Positions 8,863 through 16,645 of a DNA stretch of 35,911 bases are shown in pieces. Source of the stretch: Planctomycetota bacterium (GTDB taxonomy: Bacteria > Planctomycetota > SZUA-567); assembly GCA_031261425.1 (NCBI GenBank), contig JAISJR010000041.1, positions 1-35,911 on the forward strand, read 5' to 3'. Made by a program: the position numbers and the translations under genes. The notes under the pieces were generated by a model. It was not told where the DNA came from. It saw only the letters and a list, made by a program, of their open reading frames with translations, and searched no databases. Numbering within the stretch: position 1 is the first letter of the stretch; each line of letters starts with the position of its first letter.

Positions 8863-9027
8863 CTTTTCTTCCCATTCCACCGAGAAACACAATGTCCACG
8901 CCATCCGCAAGAATTTATCTATTGCTCCGCTGACGCTGAAAACGGACGAAAAGTGAGCGGTTGGCAGTCGCAAGCGGCAAAAGACCTTCGGCGGGGATAC
9001 ATTTTGATAAATCGCGCCGTCCAATAG
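8863..9027. other. Unassigned stretch, possible small-gene remnant
   Basis: Between an A-family repeat and the S20 terminator. An ATG at 8892 gives only 13 codons. A second frame reads QEFIYCSADAENGRK and then VSGWQSQAAKDLRRGYILI before a TAG, which is protein-like and could be one short gene with a frameshift, or chance. No RNA family recognised. Confidence 0.2.
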
Positions 9028-9038
9028 TTCTAAAATTT

Positions 9039-9071
9039 AACCCAGTCAACCGCCTCGCGGTGGACTGGGTT
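9039..9071 (-). terminator. Terminator hairpin of rpsT
   Basis: AACCCAGTC pairs with GACTGGGTT; the stem continues with ACCGC/GCGGT after one A.G mismatch, closing on a CTC loop. On the minus strand it lies 26 nt after the S20 stop and is followed by an A/T-rich tail. It could also stop transcription from the plus strand. Confidence 0.7.
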
Positions 9072-9097
9072 TAATCGTCGATTAGTCGATTGAACGG

Positions 9098-9376
9098 CTA
9101 TTTCGCTTTCGCGGCGAGCGCTTTGTTCAGCGCCAGCGCCAACGCCGATTTGCGGTGATTGACCGCGTTCGGGTGTAAAATGCCTTTGTTGCCGGCGCGG
9201 CAAACGAGGCGCGTCGCGGCGGCAAATTCGGTTTTGATTTTCGCTTCGTCGCCGCCGGCGAGCGCGTCGGCGAATTTGCGGAACGACGTTTTCAAGCGCT
9301 CTTTGCGCACGCGGTTGCGGGCGGTGCGTTTTTCGGTTTGGCGGACGCGCTTTTCCGCGGACTTAATGTTGGGCAT
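9098..9376 (-). CDS. rpsT: 30S ribosomal protein S20
   Basis: 92 residues, the usual size. The start is the ATG at 9376 (MPNIKSAEKRVRQ), preceded by AAAGGA seven bases upstream; a longer reading frame exists but lacks support. Typical S20 features are present: the N-terminal SAEKRVRQTEKRTARNR basic helix, the central long helix, and the conserved IHPNxxxRKSAL segment seen here as ILHPNAVNHRKSAL. S20 binds 16S rRNA early in assembly. It stands alone with its own terminator and a plausible promoter upstream. Confidence 0.97.
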   Translation of the reverse strand: MPNIKSAEKRVRQTEKRTARNRVRKERLKTSFRKFADALAGGDEAKIKTEFAAATRLVCRAGNKGILHPNAVNHRKSALALALNKALAAKAK

Positions 9377-9438
9377 AGGAACATCCTTTACAAAATTAAA
9401 ATTAAAAGCAAAAAAAATCGACCGCAAAAGAAGCGGGG

Positions 9439-9466
9439 ATTGTGCGCAAAATCGCCGCGAACGCAA
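9439..9466 (-). promoter_or_regulatory. Candidate promoter of rpsT
   Basis: On the minus strand TTGCGT and CACAAT are 16 bases apart, about 60 nt before the S20 start. The boxes match the TTGC(G/A)-type and TACAAT-like pairs seen upstream of several other genes here. Confidence 0.4.
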
Positions 9467-9510
9467 GCGTCAAGAACCGCGCGAGTAAGTTCTTTCTTCG
9501 CGATTATCGT

Positions 9511-10302
9511 CTAAGCGAAAAACTGTCCGGCGCGGGTGAGCAATTCGTCAAATTCGCGCGCGTTAAGTCGCAGGCGTTTTTTGACCAAACCGATTTCCGT
9601 CGCCGGCATCGCCAGCGGAAAATCACTGCCGAACAGCCAGCGGTCAAGCGGAATGTTCAGCCGGATTTCAGTCAACAAATCGTCGTCGATAAACGGCAAC
9701 GCGCTGGACGTATCGACAAAAATCTCCAAACCGGCGAACGCTTCGACCACGTGGCGCCAGTGCAGATAGCCGCCGAGATGCGCGGCAATCATCGTCAATT
9801 TCGGGAAGCGCCGCTTGACCGCCGCGAGTTTTTGCGGGCTGGAAAAATTCTCGTCCGGCAAGCGTTCGTCGCCGATATGAAACATCATCACAAACCGTCC
9901 CGCCGCCGCCTCGAACATCGGCGACAATTGCGGGTCGTCGAGCCAAATTTTCTGAAAATCGGGGTGCAGTTTCAGTCCGCGCACGCCGGCGGCGGCGAGG
10001 CGGTCGAACTCTTTTTCCCATTCAGCGAAACCGGGGTGAAACGTGCCGAACGCTTCGATTTCCGGGACGCTTTGCAGATGTATCGCCCAGTCGTTGGCGA
10101 GAACGACTTGCGCCGGCGTCGTCGCCGCGCAATGCGCCACGGCGCGGTCTAAACCGGCGGCGCGTAGTCCCGTCAGCAAGCCGGCGAGCGTCCCGTCGCC
10201 CGCCGGCGGAATTCGGTAATAGTCATACAACTGTTGCGTCGCTTTCGCGGCGATTTTCGGGTGAAAAACGTGCGCGTGCGCGTCGTATTTCAGCGGAGGC
10301 AT
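9511..10302 (-). CDS. Amidohydrolase family (amidohydrolase_2-type) metal-dependent hydrolase
   Basis: 263 residues. The ATG at 10302 is used since AAAGG precedes it by five bases. It is a compact TIM-barrel hydrolase: N-terminal metal site DAHAHVF (HxH), GLKLHPDFQ in the middle, MMFHIGD, IAAHLGG, and the closing GSDFPL with the catalytic aspartate. These fit the PF04909 group of hydrolases and decarboxylases acting on small organic substrates. The substrate cannot be read from the sequence. It is encoded upstream of rpsT on the same strand but is separated by over 130 bp and a promoter-like site. Confidence 0.85.
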   Translation of the reverse strand: MPPLKYDAHAHVFHPKIAAKATQQLYDYYRIPPAGDGTLAGLLTGLRAAGLDRAVAHCAATTPAQVVLANDWAIHLQSVPEIEAFGTFHPGFAEWEKEFDRLAAAGVRGLKLHPDFQKIWLDDPQLSPMFEAAAGRFVMMFHIGDERLPDENFSSPQKLAAVKRRFPKLTMIAAHLGGYLHWRHVVEAFAGLEIFVDTSSALPFIDDDLLTEIRLNIPLDRWLFGSDFPLAMPATEIGLVKKRLRLNAREFDELLTRAGQFFA

Positions 10303-10382
10303 AGCGACCTTTCGCGGACGGAAAACGCGGCATTGTAATAACGTTTCGCGTCTTTCAAGTGGCAATGGCGCGGCTATTATTC

Positions 10383-10500
10383 AGAGTTTAGAGTTTAGAG
10401 TTGAGAGTTTAGAGTGTGGATTTTTGTTTTTTAGAAAGCGCGAAGCGCGACCACTGCTCAACTCTAAACTCTAAACTCTCAACTCTCACTGCCCACTGCT
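10383..10500. repeat. A-family heptamer hairpin, copy 2 (inverted)
   Basis: AGAGTTT words, then the core in reverse (GCGCGAAGCGCGACCACTGC), then complementary words. It ends with CACTGCCCACTGC, i.e. two G-family (CAGTGGG) words in reverse, so A and G words are mixed in one element. Confidence 0.8.
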
Positions 10501-10514
10501 GGGGAACACGAACC

Positions 10515-11402
10515 ATGCAACCACCCGTAAAAACTTTGAGCGAACAGGCGACGCGCGACGGCTATGTGGAAAGCGTGTGGTCGATTGTCATCAATACATT
10601 GTTGTTTGGCGTGAAACTGTGGGTCGGTTTGACGACCGGCGCGTTGGCGTTGGTGGCGGATGCGTGGCACACGTTGTCGGATTCGTTCAGTTCGGTAGCG
10701 ATTATCGTCGCCTTGAAATTTTCGTCGCAACGCCCCGACCGCGAGCATCCGTTCGGACACGGGCGCTGGGAGCAAATCGGCGCCCTGTTCGTCGCGTTTT
10801 TTTTGGCGGCGGTCGCCTACGAATTTTTGCGCGAAGCGATTGACAAATTATGGCGGCACGAAAGCGCCGTGTTCGGCGCGGCGGCAATCGCGGCGATGGC
10901 GCTCTCCACGGTAATCAAGGAGGCGTTGGCGCAATACGCTTTTTATCTCGCGCGGAAAACCGGCAACCTTTGCCTCCACGCCGACGGCTGGCATCACCGG
11001 TCGGACGCGCTTTCGTCGCTCGTGGTGTTGGTCGGCATTTGGTTGGCGGGCGATTATTGGTGGTTGGACGGCGTGTTGAGCGGACTGATTGCGCTGATGA
11101 TTCTGTTCGCCGCGTATCAAATCGCGAGTTCGACGATTGTGAAACTGCTCGGCGAAAAGCCGGACGCGGCGCTCGTCGCGCAAGTCGAAAATATGGCGCG
11201 CGAAATTTGTCCGCCGAATTTTCAGTTGCATCATTTTCATCTGCACAATTACGTGCGCCAACAAGAACTGACTTTTCACTTGAAACTCAACCGCAATCTG
11301 ACGATTGCCGCCAGCCACGCGCTCGCCACGCGCTTGGAAAAAAACATCGCCGACCGATTCGGTATCACCGCGACGGCGCACGTCGAGCCGTTAGAGGAGT
11401 GA
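10515..11402 (+). CDS. Cation diffusion facilitator family metal transporter
   Basis: 295 residues from the ATG at 10515. Both metal-site signatures of the family are present: DAWHTLSDSFSS in the second membrane helix and HADGWHHRSDALSS in the fifth. HPFGHGRWE lies in the loop after the second helix. Six hydrophobic helices and a C-terminal cytoplasmic ferredoxin-like domain (about 210-295) follow the family plan. These proteins export Zn2+, Fe2+, Mn2+ or similar ions in exchange for protons across the inner membrane. Metal specificity cannot be read with confidence. The next reading frame starts soon after, with no terminator visible. Confidence 0.93.
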   Translation: MQPPVKTLSEQATRDGYVESVWSIVINTLLFGVKLWVGLTTGALALVADAWHTLSDSFSSVAIIVALKFSSQRPDREHPFGHGRWEQIGALFVAFFLAAVAYEFLREAIDKLWRHESAVFGAAAIAAMALSTVIKEALAQYAFYLARKTGNLCLHADGWHHRSDALSSLVVLVGIWLAGDYWWLDGVLSGLIALMILFAAYQIASSTIVKLLGEKPDAALVAQVENMAREICPPNFQLHHFHLHNYVRQQELTFHLKLNRNLTIAASHALATRLEKNIADRFGITATAHVEPLEE

Positions 11403-11445
11403 ATAGCAATTTTTGGTTAATTCGTGTAAGCGTGGATACGTTTTT

Positions 11446-14046
11446 ATGGACGCCGTTTTGCTTAATCAGCCAATCGCCGCCAATATCGCCGTCAACGCCG
11501 CCAAGAACGACGGCGTTAAAGATGGAGCGCGCGCGCCCGTCGCGGAAAATGCGACCGCGCCCCGCGTCGGCGTCGGCGCCGCCGACGGCGCCGACGAAGC
11601 GTCCGCGACGGTGAAAATAACGCTACCGTTGAAGGAGTTGGCGAAAATTGTCGCCGAACATCCATCAGCGTTAAAACAAGCGCAAATCACTTTCGCCGAC
11701 GGCAAAGCGACGCTGACTTTCCCCAACGGTAAAATTCCCGCCGAATTACTGCCCGCCCCCGCCGCTGACAACGCGCCCCGCCCCGCCCCGCCCGCCACGT
11801 TGCTTGACGCGCTTGCCGCCGCCGACAACAAGTCGCCGGAGACGACGCCGTCCGTTGAACCGCCCCGCCCCGCCGCTTTATCGCCAACGCCGCCCGCGAC
11901 GGCAACCGCGAGCGCCGCGCCGTCCGCGCAAAATTTTGCCGTCCGTGAAATTTTATTGAACGCGACGTTTTGGCGCGGCGATGAAAAGTTACCGTTGCCC
12001 TTGCCGGTGTCGCCGGCGAATTTTGTCGCGCTGGCGCAAATTGTCGCCACGTTATCGGCGGAAAATTCCGCGACGATTATCAATTTACCGCCAACCGCTT
12101 TGACCGACAACCGGCTAACCGTCGCTGGAGAAAATCGGGAATTTTCTTTGCCGTTACCCCCCGCCGCCGCGAAAAAGTTAGCGGAATTTATCGGCGCGAC
12201 GCCGGTGACGGCGGTAGCCGGTGGGCAGTGGGCAGGCGGGGCAATGCCCGCATCGGCGGTAGTCAGTGAGCAGTGGGCAGTGGGCAGTGAGCAGGCGGCA
12301 ATACCTGCATCGGCGGTAGTCAGTGGGCAGTGGGCAGTGGGCAGTGAGCAGTCGGCAATGCCTGCATCGGCGGTAGTCAGTGGGCAGTGGGCAGTGGGCA
12401 GTGAGCAGGCGGCGATGCCTGCGTCCGCGGTGTCAACATCCGCGGTGTTCAAATTGCAATTGCCGGAAAATTTGCAATTGACCGGCGAATGGAAAGTCGC
12501 GGCGACAAGCGGCGAAACGTTGGCGAAAATTCCGGCGCTCGACCGTTGGTTGCTCAACAGCGGTTTGACGCCCAGCGCCGCGACGCGGGCGGCGGCGACG
12601 GCGTTGCTCAATCAGGATTTGCCGGTTGACCGCGCCAATATCCAGACGTTACTCGCGACCGTCGCCGGTCGCGGCGGCGACGAACGCGCGGCGATGCTGG
12701 AAGCAACGGCGCGACTGTTGCGCTTGCAAGCGCCGGTGAGCGTCGCCGTCGTCAGCGGCGACGCCGAGTTGCGCCGCCCCGACGTTACCGCCAGAATCGC
12801 CGTTGTGCGGGAAAAATTACAATCCGCGCTCGCGGAGTTGAGCGAAGCGGACGGTGAGCCGTGGGCAGTGGGCAGAGAACCGCCGCGGAAAATTTTACAA
12901 GCCGCGCTCTCCGAATTAGCCAAAACACCCCTGCCCGCCGAGGACGCCGATTTGCCGGAAAAATTGCGAAATTTTTTCCGCTCGTATGCGCGGGAAAATG
13001 TGGCGAAAACCGCGGCGCTCATCGAAGACGCCGCGACGCAAATTTTGCGCCGTCAGCCCGAACTGCAAAAAATCGACGCGGCGCTGAACGTGATTTTGGC
13101 AAAACTCGACAACGCCGACGCTCCGCCTCTATCCACGCCCAAATTATCCCCCGACGCTAATTCCGCCGCGCCGCGTTCGCCGACCGCCGTTCCGCCAAAT
13201 GAAATTCCGCCGCGCGCGCCGCAACTCGCGCGGTGGGGAAATGATTTCGGCTTAAATAACGCCGCGTGGAAATTGCCGCCTTACGACGCGCTCTCGGTGG
13301 CGGCGGAATTGAAACACCCCGGCGTGGAGCCGACGCCTCTCGCGTGGCGCGACCTCGCCGCCAATCCCGACGCAAAAGTTGATTTGCCGCGTTTGGAAAA
13401 CGCGCTCCGGCAAATTTTTTCCGGCGGCGCGTCCGACGACGCCGCGATGAAAACCGCCGAAATTATCAAGCAGTTGGACCGCGTAACACTCCGCGAATTG
13501 GCGGCGACGTTGCAAGCGGTCGAGCGCGACGAAATCGCCGCGCAACCGGCGCTGAGCAAACTCGCGGACGCCGCCGGCGAATTGCGCGATTTGGGGCGAA
13601 TGTTCACCGCGATGAAAATGGAAAATCTCGCCACCGACCAGCAAAATCCGGCGCTGATGAGCGCGACGATTCCGTTTCAATCGCCGTCCGGCAACGGCGA
13701 CGGGAAATTGCAAATTTTTTACAAGCGCGGCGGCGGGAAAAAGGGCTGGTCGCAACGGGTGGTGTTGGATTTGGCGATGTCGGCGCTGGGCGACGTGATT
13801 GGCGATTTGCGCTTCACGCTCGACAAAAAATTGTCGTTGGTCGTCGGCGCGGAATCGGCGGAAAAATGCGCGCGACTGTCCGCCGACCAAAACGAGTTAA
13901 TCGCCGATTTGGCGCAAATCGGCTTTTTCTGCCAGCCGGAATTTCGCGTCGTTACCGCGCCGTCCGGCGCGCCCGCCGCGTCCGCCGCGCCGGGCTCGAT
14001 TACCTCCTCGCCGGTCGGCGGCGGTAAAATTGATATTAAGGCGTAA
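11446..14046 (+). CDS. Very large Ala/Pro-rich protein with a FliK-like C-terminal domain
   Basis: 866 residues from the ATG at 11446; an earlier TTG at 11413 falls in C-family repeat-like sequence and is less likely. Composition is extreme in Ala, Pro and Lys/Glu. The first 480 or so residues are low-complexity, with three in-frame 19-residue repeats (269-325). The middle is helical. The last 150 or so residues (SQRVVLDLAMSALGDV, DLRFTLDKKLSLVV, IADLAQIGF) have the hydrophobic spacing of the Flg_hook/FliK C-terminal fold. FliK controls flagellar hook length and switches export specificity. No other flagellar gene is in this window, so the call is by fold resemblance only. Confidence 0.55.
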   Translation: MDAVLLNQPIAANIAVNAAKNDGVKDGARAPVAENATAPRVGVGAADGADEASATVKITLPLKELAKIVAEHPSALKQAQITFADGKATLTFPNGKIPAELLPAPAADNAPRPAPPATLLDALAAADNKSPETTPSVEPPRPAALSPTPPATATASAAPSAQNFAVREILLNATFWRGDEKLPLPLPVSPANFVALAQIVATLSAENSATIINLPPTALTDNRLTVAGENREFSLPLPPAAAKKLAEFIGATPVTAVAGGQWAGGAMPASAVVSEQWAVGSEQAAIPASAVVSGQWAVGSEQSAMPASAVVSGQWAVGSEQAAMPASAVSTSAVFKLQLPENLQLTGEWKVAATSGETLAKIPALDRWLLNSGLTPSAATRAAATALLNQDLPVDRANIQTLLATVAGRGGDERAAMLEATARLLRLQAPVSVAVVSGDAELRRPDVTARIAVVREKLQSALAELSEADGEPWAVGREPPRKILQAALSELAKTPLPAEDADLPEKLRNFFRSYARENVAKTAALIEDAATQILRRQPELQKIDAALNVILAKLDNADAPPLSTPKLSPDANSAAPRSPTAVPPNEIPPRAPQLARWGNDFGLNNAAWKLPPYDALSVAAELKHPGVEPTPLAWRDLAANPDAKVDLPRLENALRQIFSGGASDDAAMKTAEIIKQLDRVTLRELAATLQAVERDEIAAQPALSKLADAAGELRDLGRMFTAMKMENLATDQQNPALMSATIPFQSPSGNGDGKLQIFYKRGGGKKGWSQRVVLDLAMSALGDVIGDLRFTLDKKLSLVVGAESAEKCARLSADQNELIADLAQIGFFCQPEFRVVTAPSGAPAASAAPGSITSSPVGGGKIDIKA
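12250..12420 (+). repeat. Three tandem 57-bp units containing CAGTGGG heptamers, in frame
   Basis: Units 12250-12306, 12307-12363 and 12364-12420, with a degenerate partial copy just before. Each encodes 19 residues (ASAVVSGQWAVGSEQAAMP). The middle of each unit is a run of CAGTGGG/CAGTGAG 7-nt words, the same words found in comEC. A further short run of the words lies at 12858-12874. Confidence 0.9.
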
Positions 14047-14104
14047 CCATCTTGAAGTTTAATCCGGCGCGGCGGACGTGTCCCGCAACGGCGGTAAATC
14101 CGCC

Positions 14105-15346
14105 CTAAAACCTGAACCCCGTTTCAAAAATAAACACGTCCGCGTTTTTCCAACGGTCGTCGTAGCCGCCGGTTTCCCGCACCCAGTCGCGGTAGTATTG
14201 CCATTTCGCGTAAATGCCGTTGCCGAACTCGTATTTGCCGCCGACGTTCGCGCGATACCACTCCGCGCCGTTTAGCGGCATCCAGTCCCGCCGCGCGTAA
14301 TCGGTGTTCATCACTTCAAACGCCGCGCCGAGCGTCAACCGTTCGGTCAAGCGGTAATCCGCGCCGAGCGTCGCGCCGTAATTAAAACCCTCGATAAACG
14401 CCGGTTGCCACGTCAACACGGTTTCGCCGAATAATTTCCAGCGCGGCGTCGCCTGATAGGTCGCCGCCAGCGACCACGACGCCGTGTATGCGCCGTCGCC
14501 GGCGCCGTCGATGCCGCCAAATTGCCGCCGCGCAAAATCGCGATGCCCCGCCCCTTTGTCCGCGTCGAATTGTCCGAGATACGAGGTCTCAAGATGCCAA
14601 CCGGACGACCGCGGCTGATAGATGAGCGCCGTTACGTGGTCGAGACCGTAATTGCGCAGTTCGTTGCTTTTCGTTACGCCGGCGTCGTTGTCCGCGGTCG
14701 TCCGCGCGCCGTCCAATTCTTTGATGTTCGACGCCATCACGCCGCCGCGCCACAGCCACTCGTCCCATTTCTTATCAAAATAAATTCCGATATTCGCGTC
14801 GCCGTAACGATTGCCCGCGCCGGTGACGCCGAAGAAATTTTGCATTCCGCCCGCGTAGGTCTTGTTCACGTTGGCGAACAAGGGGCGCGAAATCAGCGTG
14901 GCGCGGCGTCCGCCGTAGCGATAGCCGCCCGCGTCCGCGTTGCCGAACAAGCCGAACGGCACGTCGGCGAGCCCCACGCGCAACGTCCCGTCGATGCCGC
15001 CCGGACGGCGCCACTCCCAATAAACGTTATCGACGATATTCGCCCAACCGGTGGCGCCCCGCCCTTCCCAGCGCAGTCCGGCGAACGCCGAGGTGTCCGC
15101 CGACAAGTCAAGCGTGAAATTCAATTCCGCCCGCGTTATCGCCCAGCCCGCGCCCGCCGCCGGATAATTCGCCGCGCCGCCTTTCGCCGGACGGTCGTAG
15201 TCGCTCGCCCAACCGGTCGCGTATTGCGCGCGCATCTCGCCGCCAATGCGAATTTTCGCCGCGTGTTGGGCGCCGACGGCGTCGCCGGCAAGCGAGACGC
15301 CCATCGCCCAAAATGTCGCCATCGCGAGGAGTTGCCAAAAATTCAT
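14105..15346 (-). CDS. Outer-membrane beta-barrel porin
   Basis: About 413 residues from the ATG at 15346 (five more from 15361); neither start has a clear ribosome binding site. A signal peptide (MNFWQLLAMATFWAM, then AGDAVGA) precedes alternating amphipathic strands rich in Trp, Tyr and Gly, and the chain ends in GFRF, the terminal aromatic needed for barrel insertion. It shares KIRIGGEMRAQYATGW, GAGWAITRAELNFTLDLS, PFGLFGNADAGGYRYGG and GNGIYAKWQYYRDW with the second porin (RIGGDFRVRYTTGW, GWGIEKAALDFQIDLS, PFGMNNNTDVGGYDWGG), so the two are paralogues. It lacks the other's N-terminal coiled coil. Function: diffusion channel of unknown selectivity. It lies 63 nt after ung on the same strand. 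Confidence 0.82.
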   Translation of the reverse strand: MNFWQLLAMATFWAMGVSLAGDAVGAQHAAKIRIGGEMRAQYATGWASDYDRPAKGGAANYPAAGAGWAITRAELNFTLDLSADTSAFAGLRWEGRGATGWANIVDNVYWEWRRPGGIDGTLRVGLADVPFGLFGNADAGGYRYGGRRATLISRPLFANVNKTYAGGMQNFFGVTGAGNRYGDANIGIYFDKKWDEWLWRGGVMASNIKELDGARTTADNDAGVTKSNELRNYGLDHVTALIYQPRSSGWHLETSYLGQFDADKGAGHRDFARRQFGGIDGAGDGAYTASWSLAATYQATPRWKLFGETVLTWQPAFIEGFNYGATLGADYRLTERLTLGAAFEVMNTDYARRDWMPLNGAEWYRANVGGKYEFGNGIYAKWQYYRDWVRETGGYDDRWKNADVFIFETGFRF

Positions 15347-15397
15347 GTTAATGCGTCTCATTCGTGAAAATTGCCCGCCCGCGTTCGATTTCGCGGA

Positions 15398-15426
15398 CTA
15401 ATATGACCGCTACAACTGCCAATCAA
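15398..15426 (-). promoter_or_regulatory. Candidate promoter of the minus-strand porin
   Basis: On the minus strand TTGATT and TATTAG are 17 bases apart, overlapping the end of ung. This would allow the porin its own transcript. Confidence 0.3.
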
Positions 15427-16075
15427 GCGGACGCAGTCCTTCCGCCGTGAGAAAATCGTTCACGCGGGAAAAGTGGCGGCAACCGAAAAATCCGTTATGC
15501 GCGGAGAGCGGGCTGGGGTGCGCCGCTTCAAAGACGCCGTGTTGCGGATTGGTGATTAGTCCGCGCTTGGCGCGCGCGTGGTTGCCCCACAAAATGAACG
15601 CGAGCGGCATTTCGCGGTCGTTCAAAATTTTAATAATTTCGTCGGTGAAAATTTCCCAGCCCTGCCCGCGATGACTGTTGGCTTCGCCCGCCCGCACCGT
15701 CAGCGCCGTGTTCAACAGCAACACGCCGCGTTCCGCCCACGCGGTCAAGTCGCCGCTCGCCGGCGGCGCGACGCCCAAATCGCTATTTAACTCCTTGAAA
15801 ATGTTCGCTAACGACGGCGGCAACGGCACGCCGGCGCGCACCGAAAAACAAAGCCCGTGCGCCTGTCCCGCGCCGTGATACGGGTCTTGCCCCAACAACA
15901 CCGCGCGGACGGCGCTATACGACGTGCGCCGGAGCGCGTTGAAAATATCGTTCGCCGGCGGATAAACCGTCCGCGTCGCGTATTCGCCGCGCAGAAATTC
16001 GCGCAACCGTTGATAATACGGCTTGGCAAATTCGTCAAATAAAATGTCGTCCCACTCGTTGTCGAATTTTACCAT
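15410..16075 (-). CDS. ung: Uracil-DNA glycosylase, family 1
   Basis: 221 residues, normal length. It removes uracil from DNA in base excision repair. The catalytic water-activating motif GQDPYHGAGQAHGLCFSV (Asp in GQDPYH) is at about 62-79, the Ser-Pro DNA-pinching loop PPSLANIFKEL follows, and the C-terminal leucine loop appears as HPSPLSAHNGFFGCRHFSRVN near 187. All key residues are present. The start at 16075 gives MVKFDNEWDDIL, the usual N-terminal WxxxL pattern. It is upstream of the porin on the same strand. Confidence 0.97.
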   Translation of the reverse strand: MVKFDNEWDDILFDEFAKPYYQRLREFLRGEYATRTVYPPANDIFNALRRTSYSAVRAVLLGQDPYHGAGQAHGLCFSVRAGVPLPPSLANIFKELNSDLGVAPPASGDLTAWAERGVLLLNTALTVRAGEANSHRGQGWEIFTDEIIKILNDREMPLAFILWGNHARAKRGLITNPQHGVFEAAHPSPLSAHNGFFGCRHFSRVNDFLTAEGLRPLDWQL

Positions 16076-16085
16076 AGCGCCCCCT

Positions 16086-16147
16086 GATTCAGAGTTGAGA
16101 GTTTAGGGTTGAGAGTTGAGCAAAGGTTGCGCTTCGCGCATCTTAAA
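16086..16147. repeat. A-family half element, cut by a B element
   Basis: The left arm of AGAGTTG/GAGTTTAG words and the core GGTTGCGCTTCGCGCATC are present, but the right arm is replaced by B1, which begins directly after the CTTAAAA of the core. Confidence 0.75.
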
Positions 16148-16385
16148 AACCTATCCGAATATCGAACTAATTGGCTGTTTGCCCCGTTAGGGGCAATCTG
16201 TCGGTAGAAACGCCGCCGCCATAAAGTCGCGTCCCGTTAGGGACGCAATGTCGGTCTAATTATCACTAACCAACATTCCGTCCCTACGGGACGGATTTTC
16301 TTCGGGTGGTTTTTTCTACCGACATTTCGTCCCTACGGGACTGCGTCCCCTATCGGGACGACGCTCGTTGATAATAGGATAGGTT
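16148..16385 (+). repeat. B element copy 1, a 238-bp element with terminal inverted repeats
   Basis: Ends are AACCTATCC and GGATAGGTT, a perfect 9-bp inverted pair. The inside carries a series of small palindromes: GCCCCGTTAGGGGC, GTCCCGTTAGGGAC, CGTCCCTACGGGACG, and again CGTCCCTACGGGAC and GTCCCCTATCGGGAC. They are spaced by ACCGACATT or its reverse AATGTCGGT. No reading frame. It resembles a small non-autonomous mobile element or structured RNA. An inverted copy lies at 18764-19033. Confidence 0.8.
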
Positions 16386-16409
16386 ATTAGCGGGCTTTCA
16401 AAATTTTTT

Positions 16410-16520
16410 TTGTCCATTTTCCGGTTCTTTATTTCGTGTTAATTCGTCTAATTCGTGTAAATTCGTGTTAAGTTCTTTTTGTGTTAATTCGTGGCTTCTC
16501 TTTTTTTTTTGCGCGTAACT
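16410..16520 (+). repeat. C-family repeat copy 1 (ATTCGTGTTA words)
   Basis: Runs of ATTCGTGTTA/ATTCGTCTA words of 9-10 nt, then GTGGCTTCTC, a T-tract and GCGCGTAAC. The same order recurs at 28088-28256 and, inverted, at 35753-35911. A stretch of D-family words (TAATTTTTAATTTTTAA) follows at 16526-16555. Confidence 0.8.
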
Positions 16521-16645
16521 CGAGTTTTTAATTCGTAATTTTTAATTTTTAATTGCGGTTACAAAAGGTCGCCCCGCTATTTATTACGCGGCGGTTTTAC
16601 GTCTAATCATCGCCTCTCTCCGCCATTGTTCACAAGGAAACGCCG

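Noticed and set aside
9442-10152. 236-residue plus-strand frame opposite the amidohydrolase
   Set aside because: Antisense shadow; the minus-strand frame has metal-binding motifs and a ribosome site.
11466-12611. 381-residue open frame on the minus strand
   Set aside because: It is the antisense of the FliK-like gene. Its Ala/Ser/Thr-rich text and the repeated SLPTAHCPLTTADAGIA segments are the complement of the plus-strand 57-bp repeats; no ribosome site.
14522-15367. 281-residue plus-strand frame opposite the porin
   Set aside because: Arg/Ala-rich antisense shadow; the porin frame has a signal peptide, barrel pattern and terminal Phe.
16148-16385. CRISPR array from repeated GTCCCTACGGGAC units
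   Set aside because: Repeat units differ, spacing is irregular, the intervening sequences are conserved between the two copies rather than unique spacers, and no cas gene is present.
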